A stretch of 64,000 nt of DNA from Borborobacter arsenicus. GTDB taxonomy: Bacteria > Pseudomonadota > Alphaproteobacteria > Rhizobiales > Rhizobiaceae. Location of the stretch: assembly GCF_003934165.1 (NCBI RefSeq), contig NZ_ML133509.1, positions 370,544-434,543 of the forward strand, given 5' to 3'. The notes below the pieces were generated by a model that was not told the DNA's origin, did not search any database, and saw nothing but the letters and a program-made list of their open reading frames with translations. A program made the translations under genes and the position numbers. Shown piece after piece: positions 55,142 through 63,885 of the stretch. Each line of letters opens with the position of its first letter. Position 1 is the first letter of the stretch.

Positions 55142-55325
55142 CCACCCGTAGCGGCCAATGTACCCTTTTCCACCCATTTTGACCCGGCAAGGCTCATAAA
55201 TCCGTGCCTGCCCGCCATTTGAGTTTGCGAAGCGGCGAAGAGGCTCCGTTTATTGTAATATCCATCAACGGTGCCGGGAGACACCTTCCGCATCCGATGG
55301 CCGATTCAAGTCCTGGGAGGATTCC

Positions 55326-56303
55326 ATGAAGAAGCTTTTCGCCGCGCTCGGCGCGGTCGCCGCCCTTTCGCTCACCTCGTTTTCTGCCGAAGCGCAGACC
55401 TATCCGGAGCGTGCCATCACCATCGTCGTGCCGTTCTCGGCCGGCGGCCCGACGGATACGGTTACACGGCTGGTGGCCGAAGCCATGTCGAAGGATCTTG
55501 GCCAGCAAGTGCTGGTGGAAAATGTCGGCGGTGCCGGTGGCACGCTTGGTGCCGGACGCGTCGCCAGCGCCGAACCGGACGGCTACACTCTGTTGCTGCA
55601 CCATATCGGCATGGCCACCAGCGCCACGCTCTACCGCAAGCTCGCCTATGACACGCTGAATGCGTTCGAATATATCGGCCTCGTCACCGAGGTGCCGATG
55701 ACCATCGTCGCCCGCAAGGACCTGGAACCGACCGACATCAAGGGCCTGGTCGAATATGCCAAGGCCAACAAGGACACGGTTACCGTCGCCAATGCCGGCA
55801 TCGGTGCCGCCTCGCATCTTTGCGGCATGCTGTTCATGAGCGCTATCCAGACGCCGCTTGTCACCGTTCCCTACAAGGGCACTGGGCCTGCCATGACCGA
55901 TCTGCTCGGCGGCCAGGTCGACATCATGTGCGACCAGACCACCAACACCACCAAGCAGATTCAGGCCGGCACCATCAAGGCCTATGCCGTCACCTCGCCG
56001 GAGCGGCTTGACGTTCTGCCCGACCTGCCGACCACAACCGAAGCCGGCATTGAGGGCATGGAAGTCGGAATCTGGCACGGCCTCTACGCGCCGAAGGGAA
56101 CCCCGGCCGAGATCGTCGACCGTCTCTCCAAGTCGCTCCAGGTGGCGCTGAAGGATGAGAATGTCGGCGCCCGCTTTGCCGAACTCGGCACCTCGCCGTC
56201 TTCGCAGGAAGACGCCACGCCGGCAGCGCTGAAGGCCAAGGTCGAAAGCGAAATCGCCCGCTGGAAGCCGATCATCGACGCCGCCGGCCAGTACGCCGAC
56301 TAA
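55326..56303 (+). CDS. tctC: TctC-type periplasmic binding protein
   Basis: A 325-residue exported solute-binding protein of the Bug/TctC family. A signal peptide of about 23 residues (LFAALGAVAALSLTSFSAEA) is followed by TYPERAITIVVPFSAGGPTD, the family opening that contacts the carboxylate. GGQVDIMCDQTTNTTKQIQA and YAVTSPERLDVLPDLPTTTE are conserved. It supplies substrate to TctAB downstream. A strong ribosome site GGGAGGA precedes the ATG at 55326. The ligand is probably a di- or tricarboxylate. Confidence 0.93.
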   Translation: MKKLFAALGAVAALSLTSFSAEAQTYPERAITIVVPFSAGGPTDTVTRLVAEAMSKDLGQQVLVENVGGAGGTLGAGRVASAEPDGYTLLLHHIGMATSATLYRKLAYDTLNAFEYIGLVTEVPMTIVARKDLEPTDIKGLVEYAKANKDTVTVANAGIGAASHLCGMLFMSAIQTPLVTVPYKGTGPAMTDLLGGQVDIMCDQTTNTTKQIQAGTIKAYAVTSPERLDVLPDLPTTTEAGIEGMEVGIWHGLYAPKGTPAEIVDRLSKSLQVALKDENVGARFAELGTSPSSQEDATPAALKAKVESEIARWKPIIDAAGQYAD

Positions 56304-56320
56304 GCTGCCTTAAGACGAAT

Positions 56321-56355
56321 GGTGGCGGATGCATGCCTGTGCACGCTCCGCCACC
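56321..56355. terminator. Intercistronic hairpin between tctC and tctB
   Basis: GGTGGCGGA (56321-56329) pairs perfectly with TCCGCCACC (56347-56355) around a 17-nt loop in the 97-bp gap of the operon. Hairpins placed after binding-protein genes often stabilise that part of the message or partly end transcription, giving more binding protein than membrane subunits. Confidence 0.7.
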
Positions 56356-56400
56356 AACCTTTCTTCCGCGCCGCAGGCGCACCCGCTTGAAGGAATTGCC

Positions 56401-56862
56401 ATGAAGTCCTTCTCGATCGATACGGTCAACGGCCTGTGCGCCGCCTTTTTCATCGGCCTTGGCCTGTTCTTTGCCCAGCAATCGCTCAGCGTCGAACTCG
56501 GAACCGCGTTCCGCATGGGACCCGGCTATTTTCCGCTGATATTGGCGCTCGTCCTCATCGTGCTTGGCGTGGTCATCCTGATCGACGCCATCCGCGTCGA
56601 GAGCGAGCCGATCGGGCACATCGCCTGGCGCGGCATATTCTTCATTCTGCCGGCACCGATCTTCTTCGGCCTCACCGTGCGCGGCCTGGGTTTCGTGCCC
56701 TCGATCTTCCTCACCGGGCTGATCGCCGGTTTCGCCAGCCAGAAGATGAAGCCATCCGTTGCGCTACTCCTGGCGGCGGGGCTTACGCTGTTTGCCGTCA
56801 TTGTCTTCAGCTATGCGCTCGGCCTGCCCTTCCGGCGGTTCGGCCCCTGGATCGGTTTCTGA
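56401..56862 (+). CDS. tctB: TctB-type small membrane subunit
   Basis: A 153-residue membrane protein with four hydrophobic segments, the small subunit of the tripartite tricarboxylate transporter. FRMGPGYFPLILALVLIVLG is the conserved block after the first helix. It lies between tctC and tctA (10 bp before tctA) as usual. Function depends on TctA; no catalytic residues are expected. Confidence 0.93.
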   Translation: MKSFSIDTVNGLCAAFFIGLGLFFAQQSLSVELGTAFRMGPGYFPLILALVLIVLGVVILIDAIRVESEPIGHIAWRGIFFILPAPIFFGLTVRGLGFVPSIFLTGLIAGFASQKMKPSVALLLAAGLTLFAVIVFSYALGLPFRRFGPWIGF

Positions 56863-56872
56863 GGTCACGCAG

Positions 56873-58381
56873 ATGGATCTGTTTAGCAATCTCGCGCTCG
56901 GCTTCGCCACCGCATCGACCCTCTGGAACCTCTTGTTCTGCCTGATCGGCGTCATGCTGGGCACGCTGATCGGCGTTCTCCCCGGCATCGGCGCGACTGC
57001 CACCATTGCCATGCTGTTGCCGATCACCTTCCAGATCGGCGACCCGGTTTCAGCACTCATCATGCTGTCGGGCATTTATTACGGCGCGCAATATGGCGGC
57101 TCGACGACCGCAATCCTTATCAACATGCCGGGCGAATCCTCCTCGGCCGTCACCGCGATCGACGGCTACCAGATGGCCCGCAAGGGGCGCGCGGGCGTGG
57201 CGCTTGCAGTCGCCGCCATCGGCTCTTTCTTCGCCGGCACCGTTTCGACCTTCCTTGTGGCGCTTTTTGCCCCACCACTGACGGTGATTGCGCTTAAATT
57301 CGGCGCGGCCGAATATTTCTCGCTGATGGTGGTCGGCCTCGTCTCCTCCATCGCGCTGGCGCATGGCTCGATTATCAAGGCGCTCGGCATGGTGGTGCTT
57401 GGGCTATTGCTCGGCCTTGTCGGCACCGACATCTACACCGGCACGCCGCGCTTCACGCTTGGCATCACCGAATATGCCGACGGGCTGAACTTCGTGGCGG
57501 TCGCGGTCGGCGTCTTCGGCATCGCCGAGATCCTGCGCAATCTGGAGAACGAAAAGGCCCGCGACGTGCTGATGGCCAAGGTTACCGGCCTCATGCCGAC
57601 GCGCGACGACTTCAAGCGAATGGCCGCCCCCGTCATTCGCGGCACCGCCATCGGCTCGGCGCTGGGCATCCTGCCGGGCGGCGGCGCAATTCTGGCCGCC
57701 TTCGCCTCCTATACGGTAGAAAAACGCGTCTCCGACCATCCGGAGGAATTCGGCAAGGGCGCGATCGCCGGCGTGGCCGGCCCGGAATCGGCCAACAATG
57801 CCGGCGCGCAGACCTCCTTCATCCCGATGCTCACGCTCGGCATCCCGGCCAATCCGGTCATGGCGCTGATGATCGGCGCAATGATCATCCAGGGCATCGT
57901 GCCCGGCCCGAATGTAGCGACCGAGCAACCGGCCCTGTTCTGGGGCATCATCGCCTCGATGTGGATTGGCAATCTGATGCTGATCGTGCTCAACCTGCCG
58001 CTGATCGGTCTGTGGGTGAAGCTGCTCACCATCCCCTATTACGTGCTGTTCCCGATCATCATGGCGTTCTGCTCGATCGGCGTCTACAGCGTCAACTCCA
58101 ATGTCTACGACCTCTATGCGGTCGCCTTCTTCGGCCTGCTCGGCTATGTGCTCTTGAAGCTGCGTTGCGAACCCGCGCCGCTGCTGCTCGGCTTCGTGCT
58201 CGGCCCGCTGCTGGAAGAGAACCTGCGCCGCGCCATGATTCTCTCGCGCGGCGATCCGACGACCTTCTTCACGCGCCCGATCAGCGCCATCCTGCTGGCG
58301 ATTTCACTCGCCGTGCTGGTGGTCGTCTTCCTGCCCAGCGTCAAGAAGAAGCGCGAGGAGGTCTTCGTCGAAGAGAATTGA
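56873..58381 (+). CDS. tctA: TctA-type large membrane subunit
   Basis: A 502-residue membrane protein with about 11-12 hydrophobic spans, the translocating subunit of the tripartite tricarboxylate transporter. LIGVLPGIGATATIAMLLPI, IYYGAQYGGSTTAILINMPG and ALGILPGGGAILAAFASYTV are the duplicated glycine-rich signatures, and AIAGVAGPESANNAGAQTSF is the conserved middle block. Uptake is driven by an ion gradient. The ATG at 56873 is ten bases after the tctB stop. Confidence 0.95.
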   Translation: MDLFSNLALGFATASTLWNLLFCLIGVMLGTLIGVLPGIGATATIAMLLPITFQIGDPVSALIMLSGIYYGAQYGGSTTAILINMPGESSSAVTAIDGYQMARKGRAGVALAVAAIGSFFAGTVSTFLVALFAPPLTVIALKFGAAEYFSLMVVGLVSSIALAHGSIIKALGMVVLGLLLGLVGTDIYTGTPRFTLGITEYADGLNFVAVAVGVFGIAEILRNLENEKARDVLMAKVTGLMPTRDDFKRMAAPVIRGTAIGSALGILPGGGAILAAFASYTVEKRVSDHPEEFGKGAIAGVAGPESANNAGAQTSFIPMLTLGIPANPVMALMIGAMIIQGIVPGPNVATEQPALFWGIIASMWIGNLMLIVLNLPLIGLWVKLLTIPYYVLFPIIMAFCSIGVYSVNSNVYDLYAVAFFGLLGYVLLKLRCEPAPLLLGFVLGPLLEENLRRAMILSRGDPTTFFTRPISAILLAISLAVLVVVFLPSVKKKREEVFVEEN

Positions 58382-58430
58382 CGCTTGCGCTCTTGCAATC
58401 CCACTCGGCTCCATTACCAGTGTCGGCATC

Positions 58431-58516
58431 GCGGACGTGGCGGAACTGGTAGACGCAAGGGACTTAAAATCCCTCGACCTCCGGTCGTACGGGTTCGATT
58501 CCCGTCGTCCGCACCA
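58431..58516 (+). tRNA. tRNA-Leu (anticodon TAA)
   Basis: The acceptor stem GCGGACG pairs with CGTCCGC, the discriminator is A and CCA is encoded. The anticodon loop CTTAAAA gives TAA (58465-58467) on a five-pair stem AGGGA/TCCCT. A long variable arm (CGACCTCCGGTCG) marks a class II tRNA, and GGGTTCGATTCCC is the T arm. It reads UUA codons. Confidence 0.97.
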
Positions 58517-58582
58517 CTTTTCTCTATAGGCCGAGGCGCATTGATTTCGGCCGGGTTGCAGGCTGAAAGGTCAAGGCTTAGA

Positions 58583-58625
58583 GCATGTTGCAGCCAAGTG
58601 GAATCACTTGGCGTCGCACACATGC
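58583..58625. repeat. Palindromic element with CCAAGTG/CACTTGG core
   Basis: CCAAGTG (58594-58600) and CACTTGG (58605-58611) form a perfect hairpin with a GAAT loop, enclosed by GCATGT (58583-58588) and ACATGC (58620-58625). It lies 16 bp before another palindrome, in a 335-bp gene-free stretch after the tRNA. Confidence 0.75.
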
Positions 58626-58641
58626 GGCAAAATCAATTGGA

Positions 58642-58694
58642 TAGACCATGATGTCGTCCGAAAACCGCTTCACACTTTTCGGCATCATGGTCTA
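58642..58694. repeat. Intergenic palindrome, CCGAAAA/TTTTCGG family, copy 2
   Basis: Outer arms TAGACCATGATG (58642-58653) and CATCATGGTCTA (58683-58694) are perfectly complementary. The inner arms CCGAAAA (58658-58664) and TTTTCGG (58676-58682) match those at 14398-14445. The copy is inverted relative to the first: the bulge is on the left and the loop read in reverse is GTGTGAAGCGG. The rest of 58695-58851 shows nothing I can assign. Confidence 0.85.
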
Positions 58695-58851
58695 GCGATT
58701 CCGACAAGCCGACGCCGAAGCGCCAGCCATGTACCCCTGCCTGATCCCGCGCAATGGAAAGCTTCCAACGATTGATGATATGCTGACCGGGCGACCGGTG
58801 CTGCTATCTGCGGGCCGCTTGCCTGGACATTTTAGGTGAGGTGGCCGGCCA

Positions 58852-59199
58852 ATGAACCTCAATGACGACAATGAACAGTTGATCGAAACACTCTTTCGAA
58901 ACGGCACCCTGACCGTCGTCGGCATCGTGCTTTCGTTTTCGCTTGGGTTCCTCAGCCAATGGGCGAACAACCCGCTACCGTGGAATTTGGTCGATGCCCC
59001 GCCAGTCTTGCTTTTGTGCGCCGGCATCGTCTGGCAAATCGTAGCGCTGATTGGGCTATTAGCGCCGGCATCTCTCAAGAAAAATGTCTTCGAAAAGGCC
59101 AATCGAAAGTTTGCGATCGGAGTGATCCTCACCAGCGCCGGCGTGTTCTCTGCCATCGTGATCGATCTTGCCAAGTTATTGCTCACGCCCGGGATGTGA
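58852..59199 (+). CDS. Small membrane protein of unknown function
   Basis: A 115-residue protein not recognised as a named family. It has an acidic N-terminus (NLNDDNEQLIETLF) and three hydrophobic spans (about residues 20-36, 50-68 and 88-110: TVVGIVLSFSLGFLSQW, PVLLLCAGIVWQIVALIGLL, FAIGVILTSAGVFSAIVIDL). The reading frame has the usual high third-position GC of the window. A GTGAGGTGG sequence upstream of the ATG is a possible ribosome site. It stands alone after the repeats. Confidence 0.6.
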   Translation: MNLNDDNEQLIETLFRNGTLTVVGIVLSFSLGFLSQWANNPLPWNLVDAPPVLLLCAGIVWQIVALIGLLAPASLKKNVFEKANRKFAIGVILTSAGVFSAIVIDLAKLLLTPGM

Positions 59200-59314
59200 G
59201 CCCTTCCGGCGAGTGTGAGGCCGTTACCAGTCTGCCTTGTCCTGAACTGGTTGCATGCAGCGCTTGCCGGCCTGTCCCATGTATGTTTTCCTTTTCGGGT
59301 CAAAGGGACCCGAA

Positions 59315-59506
59315 ATGCCCAGATATACGTGCGTGGAAGAGCCCGACGATCTTTGGACGGTATGGGATGGCCTCAAGGAGGAGCCGGCAACCATTGATGG
59401 GCGGCCGCTGATTGGGCTGACGCACCATCGAGCCGAAACCGCTCGCGGTATTCTTGAACGAATAGAAACTGGCAAGTTTATCCCACGCAGCGGACACGAG
59501 ATATAG
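59315..59506 (+). CDS. Small protein of unknown function (63 aa)
   Basis: A 63-residue reading frame starting PRYTCVEEPDDLWTVWDGLK and ending FIPRSGHEI. AGGGA lies six bases before the ATG, and composition is protein-like (acidic N-terminal half, two Trp, an HHRAETARGILERIE helix). No domain is recognised. It could be a stand-alone regulator or adaptor; the call rests on the start context and composition only. Confidence 0.5.
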   Translation: MPRYTCVEEPDDLWTVWDGLKEEPATIDGRPLIGLTHHRAETARGILERIETGKFIPRSGHEI

Positions 59507-59601
59507 CCGGCTTCCGCATCCAGGCTGCCCTCTATGTCTATATGGACGTTGCTCTTGCTTGATGCTGAGATGGTGCTTGACCCGCGCACTGGAGGCAGAA
59601 T

Positions 59602-60021
59602 TTGTACACTCACATTCTCTTGACGACCGACGGTTCGGAACTCGCGCAACGAGGCGTCGATCATGGGCTAACGCTGGCAAAGCACCTCGGCAGCAAAGTC
59701 ACTGCCCTGACAGTGACCCCGCCATATCCTTTACAGGTCGCCACAACTGTCGACGCCTGGGAAGCCGGTCAGAAAGAACATGCCGACGCCACTCTGGCGC
59801 CCATCAGAAAAGTGGCCTTCAAGATGGGCGTGCAGGCGCACGTCGTTCACGCGACGAATGCCTCTCCAGCCGAAGCGATCGTAGATACGGCGCAGAGGCT
59901 TGGCTGCGATCTGATCGTGATGGCTTCTCACGGTCGCCGCGGCGTCAGCCATCTGTTGCTGGGCAGCCAGACATCGGAGGTCGCCCACTATTCGGCTATC
60001 CCGGTTCTGGTCGTTCGGTAG
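59602..60021 (+). CDS. Universal stress protein (single UspA domain)
   Basis: A 139-residue UspA-fold protein. HILLTTDGSELAQRGVDHGL is the first strand and helix; IVMASHGRRGVSHLLLGSQT is the ATP-binding G-x2-G-x9-G-S/T region, and YSAIPVLVVR ends it, so it should bind ATP. The start is a TTG at 59602 with GGAGG six bases upstream. UspA proteins help survival under starvation or redox stress. The 252 bp after it hold no gene. Confidence 0.92.
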   Translation: MYTHILLTTDGSELAQRGVDHGLTLAKHLGSKVTALTVTPPYPLQVATTVDAWEAGQKEHADATLAPIRKVAFKMGVQAHVVHATNASPAEAIVDTAQRLGCDLIVMASHGRRGVSHLLLGSQTSEVAHYSAIPVLVVR

Positions 60022-60273
60022 CCGTACCCAGCGGGCAATCCGATCGCCACCCTCTGGGCGTCTCAGGAAAGAATAATCGCGACCTTATGCGAGTTCGGCC
60101 ACAGGAACCTTGCCCAGCTTCGGTAGGATGTGCAGTTCGATCCCAGGCCGGAAACCTTTGCGGCTTTGCTCCAGGAGACCGTTGGGCCAGCCGCATCTTT
60201 TTCACGCCGCTTCATGGCATTCCGGCGCTCAGGTTTCTAAATAGCGGGGACCTGTTGTCTCCCGGAGATTTGC

Positions 60274-61380
60274 ATGACCTCTCAGCTTTTCACCCCGATC
60301 ACGCTTGGTTCGCTTGAACTCCCCAACCGCATCGCAATTGCGCCGATGTGCCAATATTCCGCCGATGACGGCTCAGCCACCGACTGGCATCTGCAGCACT
60401 GGATGAACCTTGGCATGTCCGGCGCCGGCATGGTCACGGTCGAGATGACCGATGTCGAGCGGCGCGGACGCATCACCCATGGCTGCCTCGGCCTTTATTC
60501 CGACCACAACGAGGCCGCCGCACGGCGGGTGCTCGACGCGGCGCGGCGCGTTGCCCTGCCCGGCACCAAATTCGGCACTCAGCTTGCCCATGCCGGGCGC
60601 AAGGCCTCGAACCGGCGCCCATGGGAAGGCGGAACCGCACTTCAGGCCAATGAAGACCCCTGGCCGATCGTGTCGGCCTCGGCCATCGCCTTCGCTGAAG
60701 GCTGGCAGACGCCGCAGGCGCTGGACGAGGACGGCATCGCTCATGTCATCGCAAGCTTTGCCGAGGCCGCCAAGCGCGCGGCCCGCGCCGGCTTCGATTT
60801 CATCGAACTGCATTCGGCGCATGGCTATTTGCTGCACCAGTTCCTGTCGCCGCTCTCCAACAAGCGCACCGACCGTTGGGGCGGCTCGCTGGAAAACCGC
60901 ATGCGCTTTCCGATCGAGGTGGCCAAGGCTGTCGCCAAGGCCGCGCCGGGCCTGATGCTCGGCGCACGCATGTCGGTTACCGATTGGGTCGAGGGCGGCT
61001 TCACGGTCGAGGAAGGTATCGAGGTCGCCAAAGCCTACAAGGCGGCGGGTGCCGCCTATATCTGCTGTTCGAGCGGTGGCAACTCGCCGCTGCAGAAGAT
61101 TCCGGGCGGCCCCGGCTACCAGGTCCATCTGGCGACAGCCATACGCGAGGGTGCCGGCATCGCCACCCGCGCGGTCGGCATGATCGACGACCCGCACCAG
61201 GCCGAGGCGATCATTGCCGAAGGCAAGGCCGACATGGTTGCGGTCGCCCGCGCTGTCATTGCCGATCCGCGCTGGCCGTGGCGTGCTGCAGCCACCCTCG
61301 GGGTGGAGTTCCACCCTGCCCCACAGCTTGCACGCGCCGTTCCCTTCATGCAGCGCTGGGCTGCTCCGGCCGCCGGCTGA
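60274..61380 (+). CDS. Old yellow enzyme family NADH:flavin oxidoreductase (YqjM/NamA-like)
   Basis: A 368-residue FMN-dependent ene-reductase. LPNRIAIAPMCQYSADDGSA carries the redox-tuning Cys of the YqjM class, TQLAHAGRKAS the conserved His, and FIELHSAHGYLLHQFLSPLS the H-x2-H substrate pair; NKRTDRWGGSLENRMRFPIE follows. These enzymes reduce activated C=C bonds and nitro groups. A terminator hairpin follows 16 bp after the stop. Confidence 0.95.
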   Translation: MTSQLFTPITLGSLELPNRIAIAPMCQYSADDGSATDWHLQHWMNLGMSGAGMVTVEMTDVERRGRITHGCLGLYSDHNEAAARRVLDAARRVALPGTKFGTQLAHAGRKASNRRPWEGGTALQANEDPWPIVSASAIAFAEGWQTPQALDEDGIAHVIASFAEAAKRAARAGFDFIELHSAHGYLLHQFLSPLSNKRTDRWGGSLENRMRFPIEVAKAVAKAAPGLMLGARMSVTDWVEGGFTVEEGIEVAKAYKAAGAAYICCSSGGNSPLQKIPGGPGYQVHLATAIREGAGIATRAVGMIDDPHQAEAIIAEGKADMVAVARAVIADPRWPWRAAATLGVEFHPAPQLARAVPFMQRWAAPAAG

Positions 61381-61395
61381 AGCACAAAAGAAAAC

Positions 61396-61419
61396 GGGCG
61401 GCTCCGTTTGGAACCGCCC
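61396..61419. terminator. Terminator hairpin after the ene-reductase gene
   Basis: GGGCGGCTCC (61396-61405) pairs with GGAACCGCCC (61410-61419) with one mismatch and a GTTT loop, extended by an outer C/G pair. It lies between convergent genes and likely serves both. Confidence 0.75.
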
Positions 61420-61442
61420 GCCAAACGTTCTTATCCGAGAGA

Positions 61443-62042
61443 TCAGCCGCGCAGGCGGATCGCGATCTCGGCCACGCGCTTGCCCTGGAAGCGCGCACCC
61501 TCCAGTTCCTGCGCCGAAGGCTGGCGCGAACCGTCGCCGTCCGAGGTGGTCGTCATGCCGTAGGGAGCACCACCGCGCACCACATCATTGCCCATCTGGC
61601 CCTGATAGGCATAGGACAGTGGCACGATGATCATGCCGTGATGCTGCAGGTGGATCTGCGCGTTGATGAGCGCAAGCTCAGCACCGCCATGCTGGGTCGC
61701 GGTCGAAACCATCACCGAGCCGACCTTGTTGAGCAGCGCGCCCTTTGCCCAGAGCGGGCCGGTCTGGTCGAGGAAGTTCTTCATCTGCGAGGCCATGGTG
61801 CCAAAGCGCGTCGCGGTGGCGATGATGATCGCGTCATAATTCTCCAGCTCTGCCGGATCGGCAATCGGCGCTTCTTGGTCGAGCTTGTAATGGGCGGCCT
61901 TGGCAACCGCTTCCGGGACCAGTTCAGGAACCCGCTTGATGGTCACGTCGGCGCGGGCTTCGCGCACGCCTTCGGCAGCGGCCTTCGCCATCTGCTCCAT
62001 GTGACCCCAACTCGAATAGTAAAGCACCAGTACCTTCGTCAT
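61443..62042 (-). CDS. wrbA: NAD(P)H:quinone oxidoreductase WrbA
   Basis: A 199-residue flavodoxin-like tetrameric quinone reductase. [20 protein letters not shown] binds the FMN phosphate, [20 protein letters not shown] is the isoalloxazine loop, and [19 protein letters not shown] is the WrbA-specific insertion. It protects against quinone-driven oxidative stress. Two ATGs in a row (62045 and 62042) are possible; GGAG is best placed for the second. Confidence 0.95.
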   Translation of the reverse strand: MTKVLVLYYSSWGHMEQMAKAAAEGVREARADVTIKRVPELVPEAVAKAAHYKLDQEAPIADPAELENYDAIIIATATRFGTMASQMKNFLDQTGPLWAKGALLNKVGSVMVSTATQHGGAELALINAQIHLQHHGMIIVPLSYAYQGQMGNDVVRGGAPYGMTTTSDGDGSRQPSAQELEGARFQGKRVAEIAIRLRG

Positions 62043-62226
62043 CATGCATCTCCGTTGGTTGAAAATCGGGTGCGGGCCTCACGCTCGCCTTGTGCCAATC
62101 ATTTAATGGCGGCTTCGTTCAATGGATATGGCGAAATAGCCGACAGATCGTTCACCATTTGCGCACCATTGCCGGCAGCGCGGCATCGGGCTATCTCACC
62201 TCTGTCCCAAATTTTCGGAGCGCCCC

Positions 62227-62967
62227 ATGGCCGATATCGTCACCGCCGCAATGATCATCATCGGCGACGAAATCCTTTCGGGCCGCACCAAGGACCGCAA
62301 TATCGGCCATCTCGCCGACATCATGACCGCGATCGGCATCGACCTTAAGGAAGTGCGCATCGTACCCGACGAGGAGGACGAGATCGTCGCAGCGGTCAAT
62401 GCGCTACGGGCGCGCTACACCTATGTCTTCACCACCGGCGGCATCGGCCCCACCCATGACGATATTACTGCCGATTCGGTCTCGAAGGCTTTCGGCGTGC
62501 CTTGCGAATATGATGCGCAGGCCTATGCGATGATGGAGGCAAGCTATGCCGCGCGCGGCATGGAGTTTACCGAGGCACGCAAGCGCATGGCGCGCATGCC
62601 GCGCGGCGCCAGCCATATCGTCAATCCGGTCTCGCTCGCACCCGGCTTCCGCATCGGCAATGTCCATGTCATGGCCGGCGTCCCCTCGATTTTCCAGGCC
62701 ATGCTCGACAATGTGGTGCCGACGCTGAAGACCGGCGCAAAGCTGCTGTCGGTGACGGTGCATTGCCCCGTCGGCGAGGGCACGATCGGCGGGCCGCTGG
62801 CGGAAATCCAGAAGCGTCACCCCGACACCATCATCGGCTCCTACCCGCAATATCTGGACGGCAAGTTCTCGACCGAACTGGTGGTGCGCGCCCGCTCGCC
62901 CCAGGCGCTGGAGGCCGCGCGCGCCGAGGTGGCGGCCATGGTCGAGGGCCTTGCCCCGACGCCCTGA
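62227..62967 (+). CDS. Molybdopterin-binding (CinA N-terminal-like) protein
   Basis: A 246-residue protein made only of the MoCF_biosynth/CinA N-terminal domain. AAMIIIGDEILSGRTKDRNI is the opening motif, VFTTGGIGPTHDDITADSVS the conserved ligand loop, and VHVMAGVPSIFQAML is typical of CinA. It lacks the C-terminal NMN deamidase domain of full-length CinA, as in the COG1058 short forms common in alphaproteobacteria. The ligand is uncertain. Confidence 0.92.
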   Translation: MADIVTAAMIIIGDEILSGRTKDRNIGHLADIMTAIGIDLKEVRIVPDEEDEIVAAVNALRARYTYVFTTGGIGPTHDDITADSVSKAFGVPCEYDAQAYAMMEASYAARGMEFTEARKRMARMPRGASHIVNPVSLAPGFRIGNVHVMAGVPSIFQAMLDNVVPTLKTGAKLLSVTVHCPVGEGTIGGPLAEIQKRHPDTIIGSYPQYLDGKFSTELVVRARSPQALEAARAEVAAMVEGLAPTP

Positions 62968-63045
62968 CCACGGACATCCGTGCGGAACAAAGCGGCTTGT
63001 GATAATGTTCTGCCTGTGGATAGACGTGGTATCAGGGAGGCTTCC

Positions 63046-63885
63046 ATGCCGTTCAAGACGATCGTTGCCATCATCCAGAGCCATGATGATGCCGAGCGGG
63101 TTCTGGATTGCGCCATTTCCTTTGCGGAGCGTTTCAACAGTCACGTGATCGGCGTCCACGCCGAGGCCCTGCCGGTCGCCTATACGTCGGCAGTCGGCTT
63201 TCCCGATACGGAATTCATCCAGGTGGCGTCCGAAGCCAACAAGGAACGCGCAAAAAGCCTCGCTGCCCTGTTTTCAAGCCGGATGAATACTGCCGGCCGG
63301 CCGTTCGAGTGGCGCAGCCATGAATGCTATTCCGGCGACAGCGCGCATTCGGGCATCGCCAGCGCGCGTTGCGCCGATCTCGTCATCGCCGCGCAGCGCG
63401 ACCCGGACGCGGAGCCGACCGCTACGGCCGATATCGATGCGCTTTTGTTCGAATCCGGCCGCCCGGTGCTGGTCGTGCCGCATGCCGGCCCCTCCCACAG
63501 CAGCTATCGCCGTGTCGTCGTTGCCTGGAACGGCAGCCGCGAGGCCGCCCGCGCCGCATTCGATGCCCTGCCCATGATCACCAGGGCCGACCATACCGAA
63601 ATCTTCGTCATCGATCCGCCGGACGATCTGGACCAGAATATGGAAGCCTCCGGCGCCGAGATTGCGGCGGCCCTTGCCCGGCATGGCGCACGGGTCACCG
63701 TGACCGGAAAGGCCTCAAGCGGGCGCTCCATCGACCAGGTGCTGCAGGAGCAGATCGCCGCCACCGGGGCGGACCTGCTCGTGCTGGGCGCCTACAGCCA
63801 CTCATGGCTGCGCCAGCTCCTGTTCGGCGGCGTCACCCGCACAGTGCTCCAGTCGATGCCGATCGCGACCTTCATCTCGCGCTAG
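63046..63885 (+). CDS. Universal stress protein with two UspA-like domains
   Basis: A 279-residue tandem UspA protein. The first domain (about 1-145) starts MPFKTIVAIIQSHDDAERVL; the second (about 150-279) has RVVVAWNGSREAARAAFDAL and ends with DLLVLGAYSHSWLRQLLFGG and TRTVLQSMPIATFISR, an intact ATP-type loop. The first domain lacks a clear G-x9-G loop, so only the second may bind nucleotide. GGGAGG precedes the ATG at 63046; the longer frame from 62980 has no ribosome site. Confidence 0.92.
   Translation: MPFKTIVAIIQSHDDAERVLDCAISFAERFNSHVIGVHAEALPVAYTSAVGFPDTEFIQVASEANKERAKSLAALFSSRMNTAGRPFEWRSHECYSGDSAHSGIASARCADLVIAAQRDPDAEPTATADIDALLFESGRPVLVVPHAGPSHSSYRRVVVAWNGSREAARAAFDALPMITRADHTEIFVIDPPDDLDQNMEASGAEIAAALARHGARVTVTGKASSGRSIDQVLQEQIAATGADLLVLGAYSHSWLRQLLFGGVTRTVLQSMPIATFISR

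Noticed and set aside
58431..58694. tRNA-Leu followed by repeats as a possible integration site
   Set aside because: No integrase gene and no repeat of the tRNA 3' end are seen nearby. The palindromes belong to dispersed families that also occur elsewhere in the window.
58729..58839. Plus-strand 36-codon frame after the palindromes
   Set aside because: It is short, has no ribosome site and no recognisable family, and lies in repeat-rich non-coding sequence.
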